A stretch of 21,708 nucleotides of DNA, from contig DEPX01000208.1 in NCBI GenBank assembly GCA_002358975.1, positions 1-21,708 of the forward strand, written 5' to 3'. Positions within the stretch are counted from its first letter, which is position 1. Each line of letters opens with the position of its first letter. The DNA comes from Micrococcaceae bacterium UBA3381. Its GTDB lineage: Bacteria; Actinomycetota; Actinomycetes; Actinomycetales; Micrococcaceae. Below are positions 1 through 7,250 of the stretch, one piece after another. The translations under genes and the position numbers were made by a program. The notes beneath the pieces were generated by a model that saw only the letters and a program-made list of their open reading frames with translations, did no database searches and was not told the origin of the DNA.

Positions 1-5
1 TCAAC

Positions 6-35
6 AGCCTACACACAGCAGACAACAAAAGTCAA
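6..35 (-). promoter_or_regulatory. Candidate SigA promoter pointing out of the left edge
   Basis: On the minus strand, TTGACT (30-35) and TAGGCT (6-11) are separated by 18 nt. This is a very good housekeeping -35/-10 pair, and the start of transcription would fall at or just beyond position 1. The driven gene is outside the window. Strength and arrangement would suit a stable RNA or other highly expressed unit, but that is inference. Confidence 0.5.
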
Positions 36-129
36 CCCAGAACCAGGAACCGCAATATCAAAAAATTTACAAAATCAACAACCATGTCTCAACGCCCCCG
101 TCGCCGGAACGCCCTGAGCACGAGAAATA

Positions 130-157
130 ACTATACACAGATTTGAACGAATCGCAA
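130..157 (-). promoter_or_regulatory. Second candidate SigA promoter, tandem with the one at 6-35
   Basis: On the minus strand, TTGCGA (152-157) is followed after 16 nt by TATAGT (130-135). It points left and lies about 120 nt upstream of the promoter at 6-35. No convincing reading frame occupies 1-284, so the stretch is best read as the upstream region of a leftward unit. Tandem promoters of this kind are common before rRNA operons, but no rRNA sequence is visible here. Confidence 0.4.
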
Positions 158-286
158 AACCCGTCCAAGGCTTTTTATTATGTCGTTTTGCTTCACTTTA
201 CTGCCTGTTTACTACAATGTAATAGTGGATACGTGATCTGACTGGGCAGAATGTGATGGACGTCTCCGGAGTCGAGTGCATGGATG

Positions 287-326
287 AAAACAAAAAAGCG
301 GGTAAATACCACTGGTATTCACCCGC
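287..326 (-). terminator. Rho-independent terminator of the ABC transporter operon
   Basis: Just past the ATPase stop, positions 298-326 form a near-perfect hairpin (13 pairs around a 3-nt loop). On the minus strand it is followed by TTTTTTGTTTT (287-297). The one imperfect pair is G-U on the minus strand but A-C on the plus strand, which supports termination of the leftward transcript. Confidence 0.85.
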
Positions 327-339
327 CCATAAGCTTTGT

Positions 340-1131
340 CTACTGCAATAATGTACGGTCCGAAACGTCAGCATCCTTGATATTGGCAAACCGATCGAGC
401 AGATCATCAACGGTCATAGAGGATTTTTCCGCCCCCGATACATCCAGGATGATTTCTCCTTCGTGCATCATAACCAATCTGTTACCAACCTCTAGGGCTT
501 GGCTCATGTTATGCGTCACCATCAACGTTGTCAGCTGTTGCTCTGAAACAACTTTTTTGGTGAGGTCTGTGACGAGTCGGGCTCGTTCAGGGTCTAAAGC
601 GGCCGTATGCTCATCAAGCAAAAGAATTTTTGGCCGCGAAAATGTGGCCATCAATAATGACAGTGCCTGACGCTGGCCACCAGAGAGCAGGCCAACCTTG
701 GCACTGAGGCGCTGTTCAAGCCCAAGTTCTAAGACTTCAAGTTCCTCGCCGAACCTAATGCGTTTTGTTTTGGTTATTCCAAACGCCAATCCTCTGTGCA
801 TGCCTCGGCGTTCAGCCAAGGCCATATTTTGCTCAATTGTCAGTTCAGGAGCAGTCCCGGCCATCGGATCTTGAAATACCCGGCCCACATATTTTGCCCG
901 CTTAAAATCTTTCATGCGGGTTACATTTTGGCCGGCAATATCGACCGTGCCGGTATCCGGGGCGATTTTTCCAGCGATGGTGTTTAAGACTGTAGATTTT
1001 CCCGCTCCGTTCGAACCAATAACGGTCACGAAATCGCCGTCAAGCAGTTCCAACTGAATATTAGATAGCGCAATGCGCTCGTTAATAGTATTTGGGAAAA
1101 AGGTTTTGTTAACGTTACTAAGCTTTAGCAT
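340..1131 (-). CDS. ABC transporter ATP-binding protein (TrpZ-type)
   Basis: This 263-residue protein is the ATPase of the importer encoded by the two genes upstream; it would bind the cytoplasmic face of the permease and power uptake. Walker A is at 39-47 (GSNGAGKST), the Q-loop glutamine near 87, the signature LSGGQ at 149-153, Walker B at 169-174 (ILLLDE) and the switch histidine at 207, so all catalytic parts are present. The ATG start overlaps the permease stop by 14 nt and has AGGAG about 8 nt upstream, giving translational coupling. The family resembles the COG1101 ATPases paired with ABC_sub_bind lipoproteins (TrpXYZ in streptococci). The substrate cannot be read from the sequence; an aromatic amino acid is one possibility. 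Confidence 0.9.
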   Translation of the reverse strand: MLKLSNVNKTFFPNTINERIALSNIQLELLDGDFVTVIGSNGAGKSTVLNTIAGKIAPDTGTVDIAGQNVTRMKDFKRAKYVGRVFQDPMAGTAPELTIEQNMALAERRGMHRGLAFGITKTKRIRFGEELEVLELGLEQRLSAKVGLLSGGQRQALSLLMATFSRPKILLLDEHTAALDPERARLVTDLTKKVVSEQQLTTLMVTHNMSQALEVGNRLVMMHEGEIILDVSGAEKSSMTVDDLLDRFANIKDADVSDRTLLQ

Positions 1132-2098
1132 CAGTAGTCTCCTGGTAGGCAGCGTCGCTCACAGGACTTGGGCCGACCTTATTTGGTTTCTTGCGGATGC
1201 GCCACTGGGGTATGAGTAACGCTACAACCACGATAACCGCAGAAATAAGTCGCATATCGTTCGGATTGAAACCTACGGCCAATGCCCCTTGTACGGCAGC
1301 GCGGTAGATGATGGAACCAAGGATCACCGCAGTCGTAGCCATCAGGACCTCCCGATTACGTGTGCCGAAGAGTAACCGACCAATGGAGGTGTCGGCGAAT
1401 CGGTGAATAAAGCGATTACTGAACAATGCTTGACCCACAATGACGGATGCCAGCCCTACCAGAATTAGGCCAATTCCCATGGAAATATCGGAGGATCCCT
1501 GTTTTTGGGCAACGAAGGCGCCTGCCAAGCCCACTAAACCATTTGATACGGCTAGACCAACAATTTTCATCGTATCGGTGGACACTCCAAAGGAACGGAC
1601 CATTTCCTCGTTGTCACCAGTGGCCTGCAACCCCAGGCCCATGTCGGTACCAAGGAACCAATCCAACAGGATCTTGACAATCAAAACGATAATCGCCAGC
1701 ACAAGGATTAACATCCAGCCAGTAATACCGGCGCTACTGAACCAGGTGTAGATCGTATCTGTGCCAAGTAGTGGAACGTTAGCCCTATTACCCATAATGC
1801 GCAGGTTGATGGAATACAGCGCAAGCATAGTCAAAATACCGGCCAGCAGCGGATTGATTCCGCCCTTTGCGTGCAAAAGACCGGTAACAACACCGGCAAG
1901 CGCACCCGCAACGAACGCTGCACCCAGCGCCAAAAGCGGGTTAATGTCATGGTTTGCGATCAAGATGGCTGCGGTAGCTGCACCGGTCGTAAATGACTGA
2001 TCGACCGTTAGGTCAGGAAAGTTGAGTATACGGAAGGTCAAATATACACCCAGGGCCATCATGGCGTATATCAGACCGAGCTCTAATGTCACGGTCAT
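1118..2098 (-). CDS. ABC transporter permease (TrpY-type, branched-chain/ribose fold)
   Basis: This multi-pass membrane protein of about 326 residues has repeated hydrophobic segments from the N-terminus (ALGVYLTFRILNFPDLTVDQ) to about residue 300, then a basic cytoplasmic tail. The NFPDLTVDQSF region and the G-rich LVGLAGAFVAQKQGSSDISM stretch are typical of permeases of the COG4120 type. The frame is open back to a GTG at 2113, but that codon directly abuts AAAG and has no usable ribosome site. The ATG at 2098 has AAGGTGA about 11 nt upstream, so I prefer it. It lies between the lipoprotein gene and the ATPase gene and would form the channel. A hairpin sits between it and the lipoprotein gene. 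Confidence 0.88.
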   Translation of the reverse strand: MTVTLELGLIYAMMALGVYLTFRILNFPDLTVDQSFTTGAATAAILIANHDINPLLALGAAFVAGALAGVVTGLLHAKGGINPLLAGILTMLALYSINLRIMGNRANVPLLGTDTIYTWFSSAGITGWMLILVLAIIVLIVKILLDWFLGTDMGLGLQATGDNEEMVRSFGVSTDTMKIVGLAVSNGLVGLAGAFVAQKQGSSDISMGIGLILVGLASVIVGQALFSNRFIHRFADTSIGRLLFGTRNREVLMATTAVILGSIIYRAAVQGALAVGFNPNDMRLISAVIVVVALLIPQWRIRKKPNKVGPSPVSDAAYQETTDAKA

Positions 2099-2133
2099 AG
2101 CGGACGAGTTCACCTTTCATCGGGTGTAAGAAA

Positions 2134-2166
2134 CGGGTCCGGGCAATGTGTCCTGACCCAGACCCG
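2134..2166 (-). terminator. Intercistronic hairpin between binding-protein and permease genes (possible leaky terminator)
   Basis: Positions 2134-2143 and 2157-2166 pair as a 10-bp stem with a 13-nt loop. On the minus strand the single non-Watson-Crick pair is G-U. It is followed by TTTCTT, a weak U-tract. A stem here could protect the upstream mRNA or stop part of the transcripts, giving more binding protein than permease. Confidence 0.55.
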
Positions 2167-2201
2167 CTCCTAGTGTTGCAAGTTCTCGGCGCTGACTCGC
2201 G

Positions 2202-3233
2202 TTATTCGTCGGCTTCTTCTGAGTCCGTGTCCTCATCAGCGGCATCGTCTTCATCAACGATGTTGGCCTCGTCACTCAACTGCTCCGGAATTTCAACGCC
2301 CATCTTTTCTGCGGCATCCAAATTGAAGGTGTATTCCATAGCTGCCTCATCGGCCAAGGCTGGAGGAGTATCTTCTAGATCAGCTTCCCCGGTCATGATA
2401 TTCAGGGCCATTTCGCCAGCTTGACGGCCATGTTCATAGTAATTCAGGCCGTAGGTGCCAACGGTGCCCCGTTCTACCGAATCTGATTCGGCAGCAAATA
2501 CCGGTACCTGATTATCAATGCCGTAAGAGATCACGGTTTCGAGACCTGACACCACGGTATTATCGGTGGGCACGTAAATAGCATCTACGTTAGAGAAGGA
2601 TTCAACACCTTGAGCCACCTCAGAGGTATTGGTAACAGCGACCTCCTGGATTTCTACGTCCAGTGTCTCGGCGGCTTCCTTAGCAGCATCGACTTGCACC
2701 ACAGAGTTAGATTCAGCCGATGAGTAGGGAATACCAATGACCTCGACGTCATCGACCACGTCCAAGATGAGTTTCAATTGGTCATCCACCGGGTTCATAT
2801 CTGAAACCCCAGTGATGTTATCTCCGGCGGTATCCCAATCCGGCACCAGACCGGCATCAACAGGATCAGTCACAGACGAAAATACTATCGGAGTATCCTC
2901 AACAGTTGTCGCCGCCGCGATCGCGATCGGGGTTGCTATCGGCAACACCATGTCGATGTCGCCGGAATAGCCTCCCACAATATTGTTCATGGTGGCTTGG
3001 TCTGCTTGAGCATTTTGTTCGTCTACTTCGACGTCAACATCGGCTTCGTCAAAAACATCTTTGATGCCCTGGGCGTTAGCATCCAGAGACGGGTGTGAAA
3101 CATACTGCGCGATGGCGGCCTTATAGGTCTCCCCGTCACCTTGCGCTTCGCCGTCATTACCACCGCATGCAGTTAGCAGCAGTCCCATGGCTGCAGCCGT
3201 CGCAGCAGTTTTCAGCAGGGTATTCCTTTTCAT
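2202..3233 (-). CDS. ABC transporter substrate-binding lipoprotein (TrpX-type, ABC_sub_bind family)
   Basis: This 343-residue exported lipoprotein captures the ligand for the permease and ATPase downstream. A signal peptide (MKRNTLLKTAATAAAMG) ends in the lipobox LLTAC, so the mature protein starts at a lipid-modified cysteine near residue 23. The body has the two-lobed periplasmic-binding-protein pattern of the PF04392 family, with VLPIATPIAIAAATT and IYVPTDNTVVSGLE among the clearest segments. Two ATGs adjoin (3236 and 3233); GGAGA lies closer to ideal spacing for the second. The last ~25 residues are almost all Asp, Glu and Ala, an unusual acidic tail. It follows rlmB after 60 nt on the same strand, so it may have its own promoter or be read through. 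The ligand is unknown. Confidence 0.9.
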   Translation of the reverse strand: MKRNTLLKTAATAAAMGLLLTACGGNDGEAQGDGETYKAAIAQYVSHPSLDANAQGIKDVFDEADVDVEVDEQNAQADQATMNNIVGGYSGDIDMVLPIATPIAIAAATTVEDTPIVFSSVTDPVDAGLVPDWDTAGDNITGVSDMNPVDDQLKLILDVVDDVEVIGIPYSSAESNSVVQVDAAKEAAETLDVEIQEVAVTNTSEVAQGVESFSNVDAIYVPTDNTVVSGLETVISYGIDNQVPVFAAESDSVERGTVGTYGLNYYEHGRQAGEMALNIMTGEADLEDTPPALADEAAMEYTFNLDAAEKMGVEIPEQLSDEANIVDEDDAADEDTDSEEADE

Positions 3234-3293
3234 CATTTCTCCAACGTTTATCTAGTGCGAGTGAGGATTGTGGCCTACCTAACACTAACAACC

Positions 3294-4226
3294 TTAGTCG
3301 ATCTTATGCCGAAGCTTCGATATTTCGTAGAGTGTGATGCCTGCAGCCAGTGATGCGTTGAGTGATTCGAGGTCAGAGGAGATCGGAATCGAAACGAGCT
3401 GATCGACGGTTTCGCCTACTAACCGTGAGAGTCCAGTGCCTTCAGCTCCTACCACCACACACAGCGGTTCAGTAGCCAGCGGAAGCCCCGGTAAGGACTG
3501 TTCGCCGTCACCGTCCAGCCCAATACTGAAATATCCGGCTTTTTTATATTCAGTCAGGGCCGCGTTGAGGTTGGGCACTTGGCCAACAGGAACACGGGCA
3601 GCGGCCCCGGCTGAGGTCTTCCATACGGTGGAGTTCACCCCAACGGCGCGACGTGCCGGGATAATCACCGCGTCCGCACGAAATGCTGATGCCGAACGCA
3701 GGATAGCGCCCAGATTATGCGGGTCAGTAATCGAATCCAGCGCCATCACCAATGGTGGGGTTTTACGGTAACCACTCTTCCAGTCACCCATCAACCCGGT
3801 AACTAGATCTATCCCGTTTTCATATTCATATGGCGGCACTTGCAGCGCAATGCCTTGGTGACGAGCGTTATCGGTGAGTCGAGCCAATTGCGCTTCAGTT
3901 GCTTCAAGCACTGGAATACCGCGCTCAGCAGCAATGCGTATAGATGTACGAATCCGGTCATCCATTTCCACACCGGCAGAGACATACAACGTGGTTGCAG
4001 GAACCTCGGCCTCCAGCGCTTCAACCACCGGGTTACGCCCCGCTACAGCATCAGTATTGGTACGCGTTGACTTTTTCCGCTTGGCTGGTGGACGATAATT
4101 TTTATGCCAAGTGCGGTCTGCGGCTTTAGGCGTGGGGCCTTTGCCTGCCAACTTTCTACGGCCCTGCCCACCGGAACCTTTAGTTGGGCCCTTCTTACGT
4201 GAAGAACCACCACGACGAGAGCTCAT
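3294..4226 (-). CDS. rlmB: 23S rRNA (guanosine-2'-O-)-methyltransferase RlmB (SpoU family)
   Basis: The 310-residue protein is a SPOUT-class methyltransferase that transfers a methyl group from S-adenosylmethionine to a guanosine ribose in 23S rRNA. The N-terminal ~55 residues are very basic (SSRRGGSSRKKGPTKG), as in actinobacterial members, and a substrate-binding domain (AGRNPVVEALE onward) follows. The three SpoU motifs are visible: DPHNLGAILRSA, VVGAEGTGLSRL and SIPISSDLESLNASLAAGI, the last two forming the knotted cofactor site. The ATG has AAAGGA 7 nt upstream. It follows cysS after 28 nt in the conserved cysS-rlmB pair. Exact target nucleotide is assumed from family and neighbourhood. 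Confidence 0.92.
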   Translation of the reverse strand: MSSRRGGSSRKKGPTKGSGGQGRRKLAGKGPTPKAADRTWHKNYRPPAKRKKSTRTNTDAVAGRNPVVEALEAEVPATTLYVSAGVEMDDRIRTSIRIAAERGIPVLEATEAQLARLTDNARHQGIALQVPPYEYENGIDLVTGLMGDWKSGYRKTPPLVMALDSITDPHNLGAILRSASAFRADAVIIPARRAVGVNSTVWKTSAGAAARVPVGQVPNLNAALTEYKKAGYFSIGLDGDGEQSLPGLPLATEPLCVVVGAEGTGLSRLVGETVDQLVSIPISSDLESLNASLAAGITLYEISKLRHKID

Positions 4227-4254
4227 ATACTCGTCCTTTCTGTTATGAAAAGCT

Positions 4255-5703
4255 TCAGTTTTGGTCTGTTACCGACCACGTAACACCATCGGCGGTGTCT
4301 TTGACAACGACGCCGGCCTCAGCCAGTTGATCGCGGATGGCATCTGCCGTTGCCCAATCTTTGGCTGCCCGAGCCTCGGCTCGTGCTGCAATCTGTGCAG
4401 TAACCAGCGCTTCGAGCGCTCGATGGCTTGCCGATGTGGTTTCCAGTTGACCTTCCGGTGCTGCATTCAACCCCAGCACTTCAACCATGGTGTTGACTTC
4501 ACGCAAATGCGATCCCACTAACTGAACATCATCAGCATCTAAAGCAGAATTACCCGCCCGGACCGTGGCATGTAGCACAGCTAGGGCTTCGGGCACGTTG
4601 AGGTCATCTTCCATCGCCGAGGCAAATGCCGCTGGAACCGTATCGGTACCAATCACATTGTCGAATAGTTTGGCGGCACGGGTTTGGAATGCTTCGATAC
4701 GTTCTAGAGCTGCTTGTGCTTCATCCAATGCCCAGGGGTGATAGTCCAGTTGCGATCGATAATGCGCTTGACCAAGGAAGTATCGGACGGCGCCTGGCCG
4801 GGCCATGGCCAACATTTGCTCAGGCGAAACCGTGTTCCCCACGGATTTGGACATTTTTTCACCTTCGGCAGTGACTAACCCGTTGTGCATCCAAAAGTTT
4901 GCGAAATGATCGCCCGCGGCAGTGGACTGCGCTAACTCATTCTCGTGGTGTGGGAATCTCAAGTCGAGCCCTCCGCCGTGAATGTCGAAGTGCGAGCCTA
5001 AATATTTGGTCGCCATAGCTGAGCACTCAATATGCCAGCCAGGCCGGCCCGGCCCCCAGGGGGACTCCCAGGCAGCCCCAGCCGGATCTGTCTCAACTTT
5101 AGATTTCCATAGCGCAAAATCACGCGGGTCTTTTTTGCCACGAACCGGTGCGTCACCGGCGTCTTGCATCATCTCGATGGATTGATGGGTCAGCGCGCCG
5201 TAGTTCGGCCAGGAGGCCACGTCAAAATAGACGTCGGCAGAACCATCTAGGGCTTGGTATGCATGACCAGCGTCGATGAGTCGCTGAATAAGTGTAATCA
5301 TTTCCGGAATATGACCGGTTGCTCGTGGTTCATAGGTGGGACGACGCACACCAAGTGCCGTATATGCTGCTGCAAAAGCATTTTCAAAGCGATATGCCAA
5401 TGCCCACCATGATTCCTGGGACGGATAGTCGGTGGTGGCGACAAAACCAGCATCAAAAGATTCATCTGACCTCGACAAAATTTTGTCATCAATGTCAGTC
5501 ACGTTCCGTACCAGAGTCACCTTGTTGCCGGCGTATTCCAGCCAACGAACCAGGATGTCAAACACTACGGCAGAACGGATATGGCCGACGTGCGGTCTCC
5601 CCTGCACCGTTGCGCCACAGTAGTATACGGAGACTTCTCCGTCGTTGATCGGCTTAAAGTCCCGGATTGCACCGGCGGCGGTATCATAGAATTGTTGTCC
5701 CAC
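4255..5703 (-). CDS. cysS: Cysteinyl-tRNA synthetase
   Basis: Class I aminoacyl-tRNA synthetase that charges tRNA-Cys in the cytoplasm. With a GTG start at 5703 it has 482 residues, close to the usual ~470. The HIGH-type motif is PHVGH (37-41) and the KMSKS loop is at 283-287. The zinc ligands appear to be C29 (CGATV), C227 (IECSA) and the HHENE histidines near 252-253. The frame stays open to 5874, but those 57 extra residues have no family resemblance and no ribosome site; family similarity begins at QQFYDT. No Shine-Dalgarno precedes 5703 either, and a TAAAAT box 8 nt upstream suggests a leaderless mRNA. It leads the cysS-rlmB unit. Confidence 0.92.
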   Translation of the reverse strand: MGQQFYDTAAGAIRDFKPINDGEVSVYYCGATVQGRPHVGHIRSAVVFDILVRWLEYAGNKVTLVRNVTDIDDKILSRSDESFDAGFVATTDYPSQESWWALAYRFENAFAAAYTALGVRRPTYEPRATGHIPEMITLIQRLIDAGHAYQALDGSADVYFDVASWPNYGALTHQSIEMMQDAGDAPVRGKKDPRDFALWKSKVETDPAGAAWESPWGPGRPGWHIECSAMATKYLGSHFDIHGGGLDLRFPHHENELAQSTAAGDHFANFWMHNGLVTAEGEKMSKSVGNTVSPEQMLAMARPGAVRYFLGQAHYRSQLDYHPWALDEAQAALERIEAFQTRAAKLFDNVIGTDTVPAAFASAMEDDLNVPEALAVLHATVRAGNSALDADDVQLVGSHLREVNTMVEVLGLNAAPEGQLETTSASHRALEALVTAQIAARAEARAAKDWATADAIRDQLAEAGVVVKDTADGVTWSVTDQN

Positions 5704-5711
5704 GCCATATG

Positions 5712-5717
5712 ATTTTA
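5712..5717 (-). promoter_or_regulatory. -10 box of a probable leaderless cysS promoter
   Basis: TAAAAT on the minus strand ends 8 nt before the GTG at 5703. Transcription would therefore begin at or within a base or two of the start codon. No good -35 is visible at 17-19 nt, and no ribosome site lies upstream of the codon. Confidence 0.45.
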
Positions 5718-5943
5718 GCTCAGTGGGGCCGTTGCGAAGGAACTTTTCGTATCGCACCGTAGTGTGTCGAAACGTGTGGCAGTTGGCCCGGAGTCGGCTG
5801 CGAGATATGTTGTCGTAAAGTAGCCGGTATTTGGTCAGATACGATAACCTCGTGACTAAAGTTTCTTGCATCATCGGTGCAGTGCGCCCGGTGCAGGTAC
5901 AACATCACCTCTAGCGCACCTTATTTTTACGAGGAGAACCATC

Positions 5944-6510
5944 GTGAAGGTCATCAACACTCGCCGGAAGGTCCTTGCCGGCTTGGCAGCGGCTGCCGTT
6001 TTAGGCACCACCGGTTGCTCTGCAATCAACCCGCAGGCAACGACGTTCGAGTATGCAACCTCGGACGGGACATGGACGACCGTCGCAGCAGATGATTCAG
6101 CCCCGGAAACCTCCGACCGGGTCAAGTTCCTCAACATTGGTGTGGTGACCGATTCGGCTGATGGTTCCGGACAATTATTTGGCGCCATCCACAACTCATC
6201 AGATAGCAGTCAAGAAGTAGGACTGAAAATCAACGATGAGAGTTTCTCATTTTCCGTCGACGCCTACGACACATTGGATTTGGCAGATGAAGATGCCACG
6301 GTGGAATCTGTCGGAACTGCCCCGGGTGAGCTGGCCGACGGTGTTGCCTCGGCATTTGGCAATGACAGCGACTTTTTTGTCTCAGTTCTACCGCCGACCT
6401 TGGAAGAATACCAAGATCTTTTCGAAGGTGACGTTGATGAAGATAAACAAGTCGAACATCTTTACGACCAACAGGGCCAATACAAACGCGAACATGTCGA
6501 ACAGCAGTAG
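5944..6510 (+). CDS. LpqE-like exported lipoprotein
   Basis: Predicted lipoprotein of 188 residues. The GTG start at 5944 is preceded by GAGGAGA with 6-7 nt spacing; an ATG at 5866 in the same frame would put the signal peptide far inside and is rejected. The signal peptide (MKVINTRRKVLAGLAAAAV) ends in the lipobox LGTTGC, with the lipidated cysteine at 25. The mature part is beta-rich (NIGVVTDSADGSGQLFGAIH) and becomes strongly acidic in its C-terminal third. Size, the INPQATTF segment after the cysteine, and position beside the cysS cluster match mycobacterial LpqE (Rv3584), whose function is unknown. The assignment is by resemblance and synteny and is moderate. It is divergent from cysS and convergent with regX3. 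Confidence 0.7.
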   Translation: MKVINTRRKVLAGLAAAAVLGTTGCSAINPQATTFEYATSDGTWTTVAADDSAPETSDRVKFLNIGVVTDSADGSGQLFGAIHNSSDSSQEVGLKINDESFSFSVDAYDTLDLADEDATVESVGTAPGELADGVASAFGNDSDFFVSVLPPTLEEYQDLFEGDVDEDKQVEHLYDQQGQYKREHVEQQ

Positions 6511-6527
6511 CGGCTAAAGTTTTCTTG

Positions 6528-6565
6528 CTGCGGGGTCGTCCCTTTGGACGGCCCCGCAGTGTTTT
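6528..6565 (+). terminator. Terminator between the LpqE-like gene and regX3
   Basis: Positions 6528-6541 and 6546-6559 form a 14-bp stem closed by a 4-nt loop, followed by TGTTTT. The only imperfect pair is G-U on the plus strand, favouring the rightward transcript. It lies between convergent genes and may also reduce read-through from the regX3 side, although the minus strand lacks a U-run. Confidence 0.85.
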
Positions 6566-6569
6566 AACA

Positions 6570-7250
6570 TTAGGCCTCGAATTTATAGCCCAGCCCACGC
6601 ACGGTCTTAAGATACCGGGGCGCTGATGGATCTGGTTCGATTTTGGTACGTAAGCGTTTGATGTGTACGTCCAGGGTTTTTGTATCACCCACATAGCCTG
6701 GTCCCCATACTCGGTCGATGAGTTGCCCGCGTGTCATCACGCGTCCAGCATTGCGTAGCAGCATTTCCAATAGGTCAAACTCTTTCAGCGGCATGGTGAT
6801 ATCTGTGCCGTCGACGGTGACCACATGTCGTTCAACGTCCATACGTACGGGGCCGGCGGCAACCGTATCTGGCAGGAGTTCGTCAGCGTCAGCATTACGG
6901 CGTAACACTGCTCGAATCCGGGCGATGAGTTCTCTGGAAGAATATGGTTTGGTCACGTAATCGTCGGCACCGAGTTCGAGCCCAACGACTTTATCAACTT
7001 CGCTGTCTTTGGCCGTGAGCATGATCACCGGGACCTGAGAATCTTGCCGGATCTGGCGAATCACATCGGTACCTGGTTGACCCGGTAACATGAGATCCAA
7101 TAGGACCAAATCGGCGCCGTTACGTTCAAATTCTTCGACTGCTTTGAGTCCGTCTTCAACGACGGTAACCCCATACCCTTCTCGTTGTAATAAATATGCC
7201 AGCGGATCAGAGATCGACGGTTCGTCTTCAACGACAAGAATCCGAGTCAT
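6570..7250 (-). CDS. regX3: Two-component response regulator RegX3 (OmpR/PhoB family)
   Basis: The 226-residue protein is a DNA-binding response regulator partnered by the kinase encoded just upstream. The receiver domain (1-120) keeps acidic residues E8/D9, phospho-acceptor D52, T79 and K101. The winged-helix output domain (about 130-226) has PLKEFDLLEMLLRNAG, the recognition region TKTLDVHIKRLRTKIE and the terminal TVRGLGYKFE. In mycobacteria and relatives SenX3-RegX3 controls the response to phosphate limitation; that role is carried over from family knowledge. The ATG overlaps the senX3 stop by one base (TGATG), with AAGGA about 8 nt upstream, so the pair is translationally coupled. Confidence 0.93.
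   Translation of the reverse strand: MTRILVVEDEPSISDPLAYLLQREGYGVTVVEDGLKAVEEFERNGADLVLLDLMLPGQPGTDVIRQIRQDSQVPVIMLTAKDSEVDKVVGLELGADDYVTKPYSSRELIARIRAVLRRNADADELLPDTVAAGPVRMDVERHVVTVDGTDITMPLKEFDLLEMLLRNAGRVMTRGQLIDRVWGPGYVGDTKTLDVHIKRLRTKIEPDPSAPRYLKTVRGLGYKFEA

Noticed and set aside
284..670. Plus-strand 128-residue frame
   Set aside because: It lies antisense over the terminator and the end of the ABC ATPase gene, and its product has no recognisable features.
2915..2932. GCGATCGCGATCG palindromic run
   Set aside because: It lies inside the binding-protein gene and encodes an ordinary Ile-Ala-Ile-Ala-Ala segment; likely a by-product of codon choice.
5704..5874. 57-residue N-terminal extension of cysS
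   Set aside because: No family similarity, no ribosome site at its start, and a -10-like box lies inside it just before the preferred GTG.
5866..5943. Upstream ATG of the LpqE-like gene
   Set aside because: It would place the signal peptide about 26 residues inside the protein; the GTG at 5944 has a strong ribosome site and starts the signal peptide correctly.
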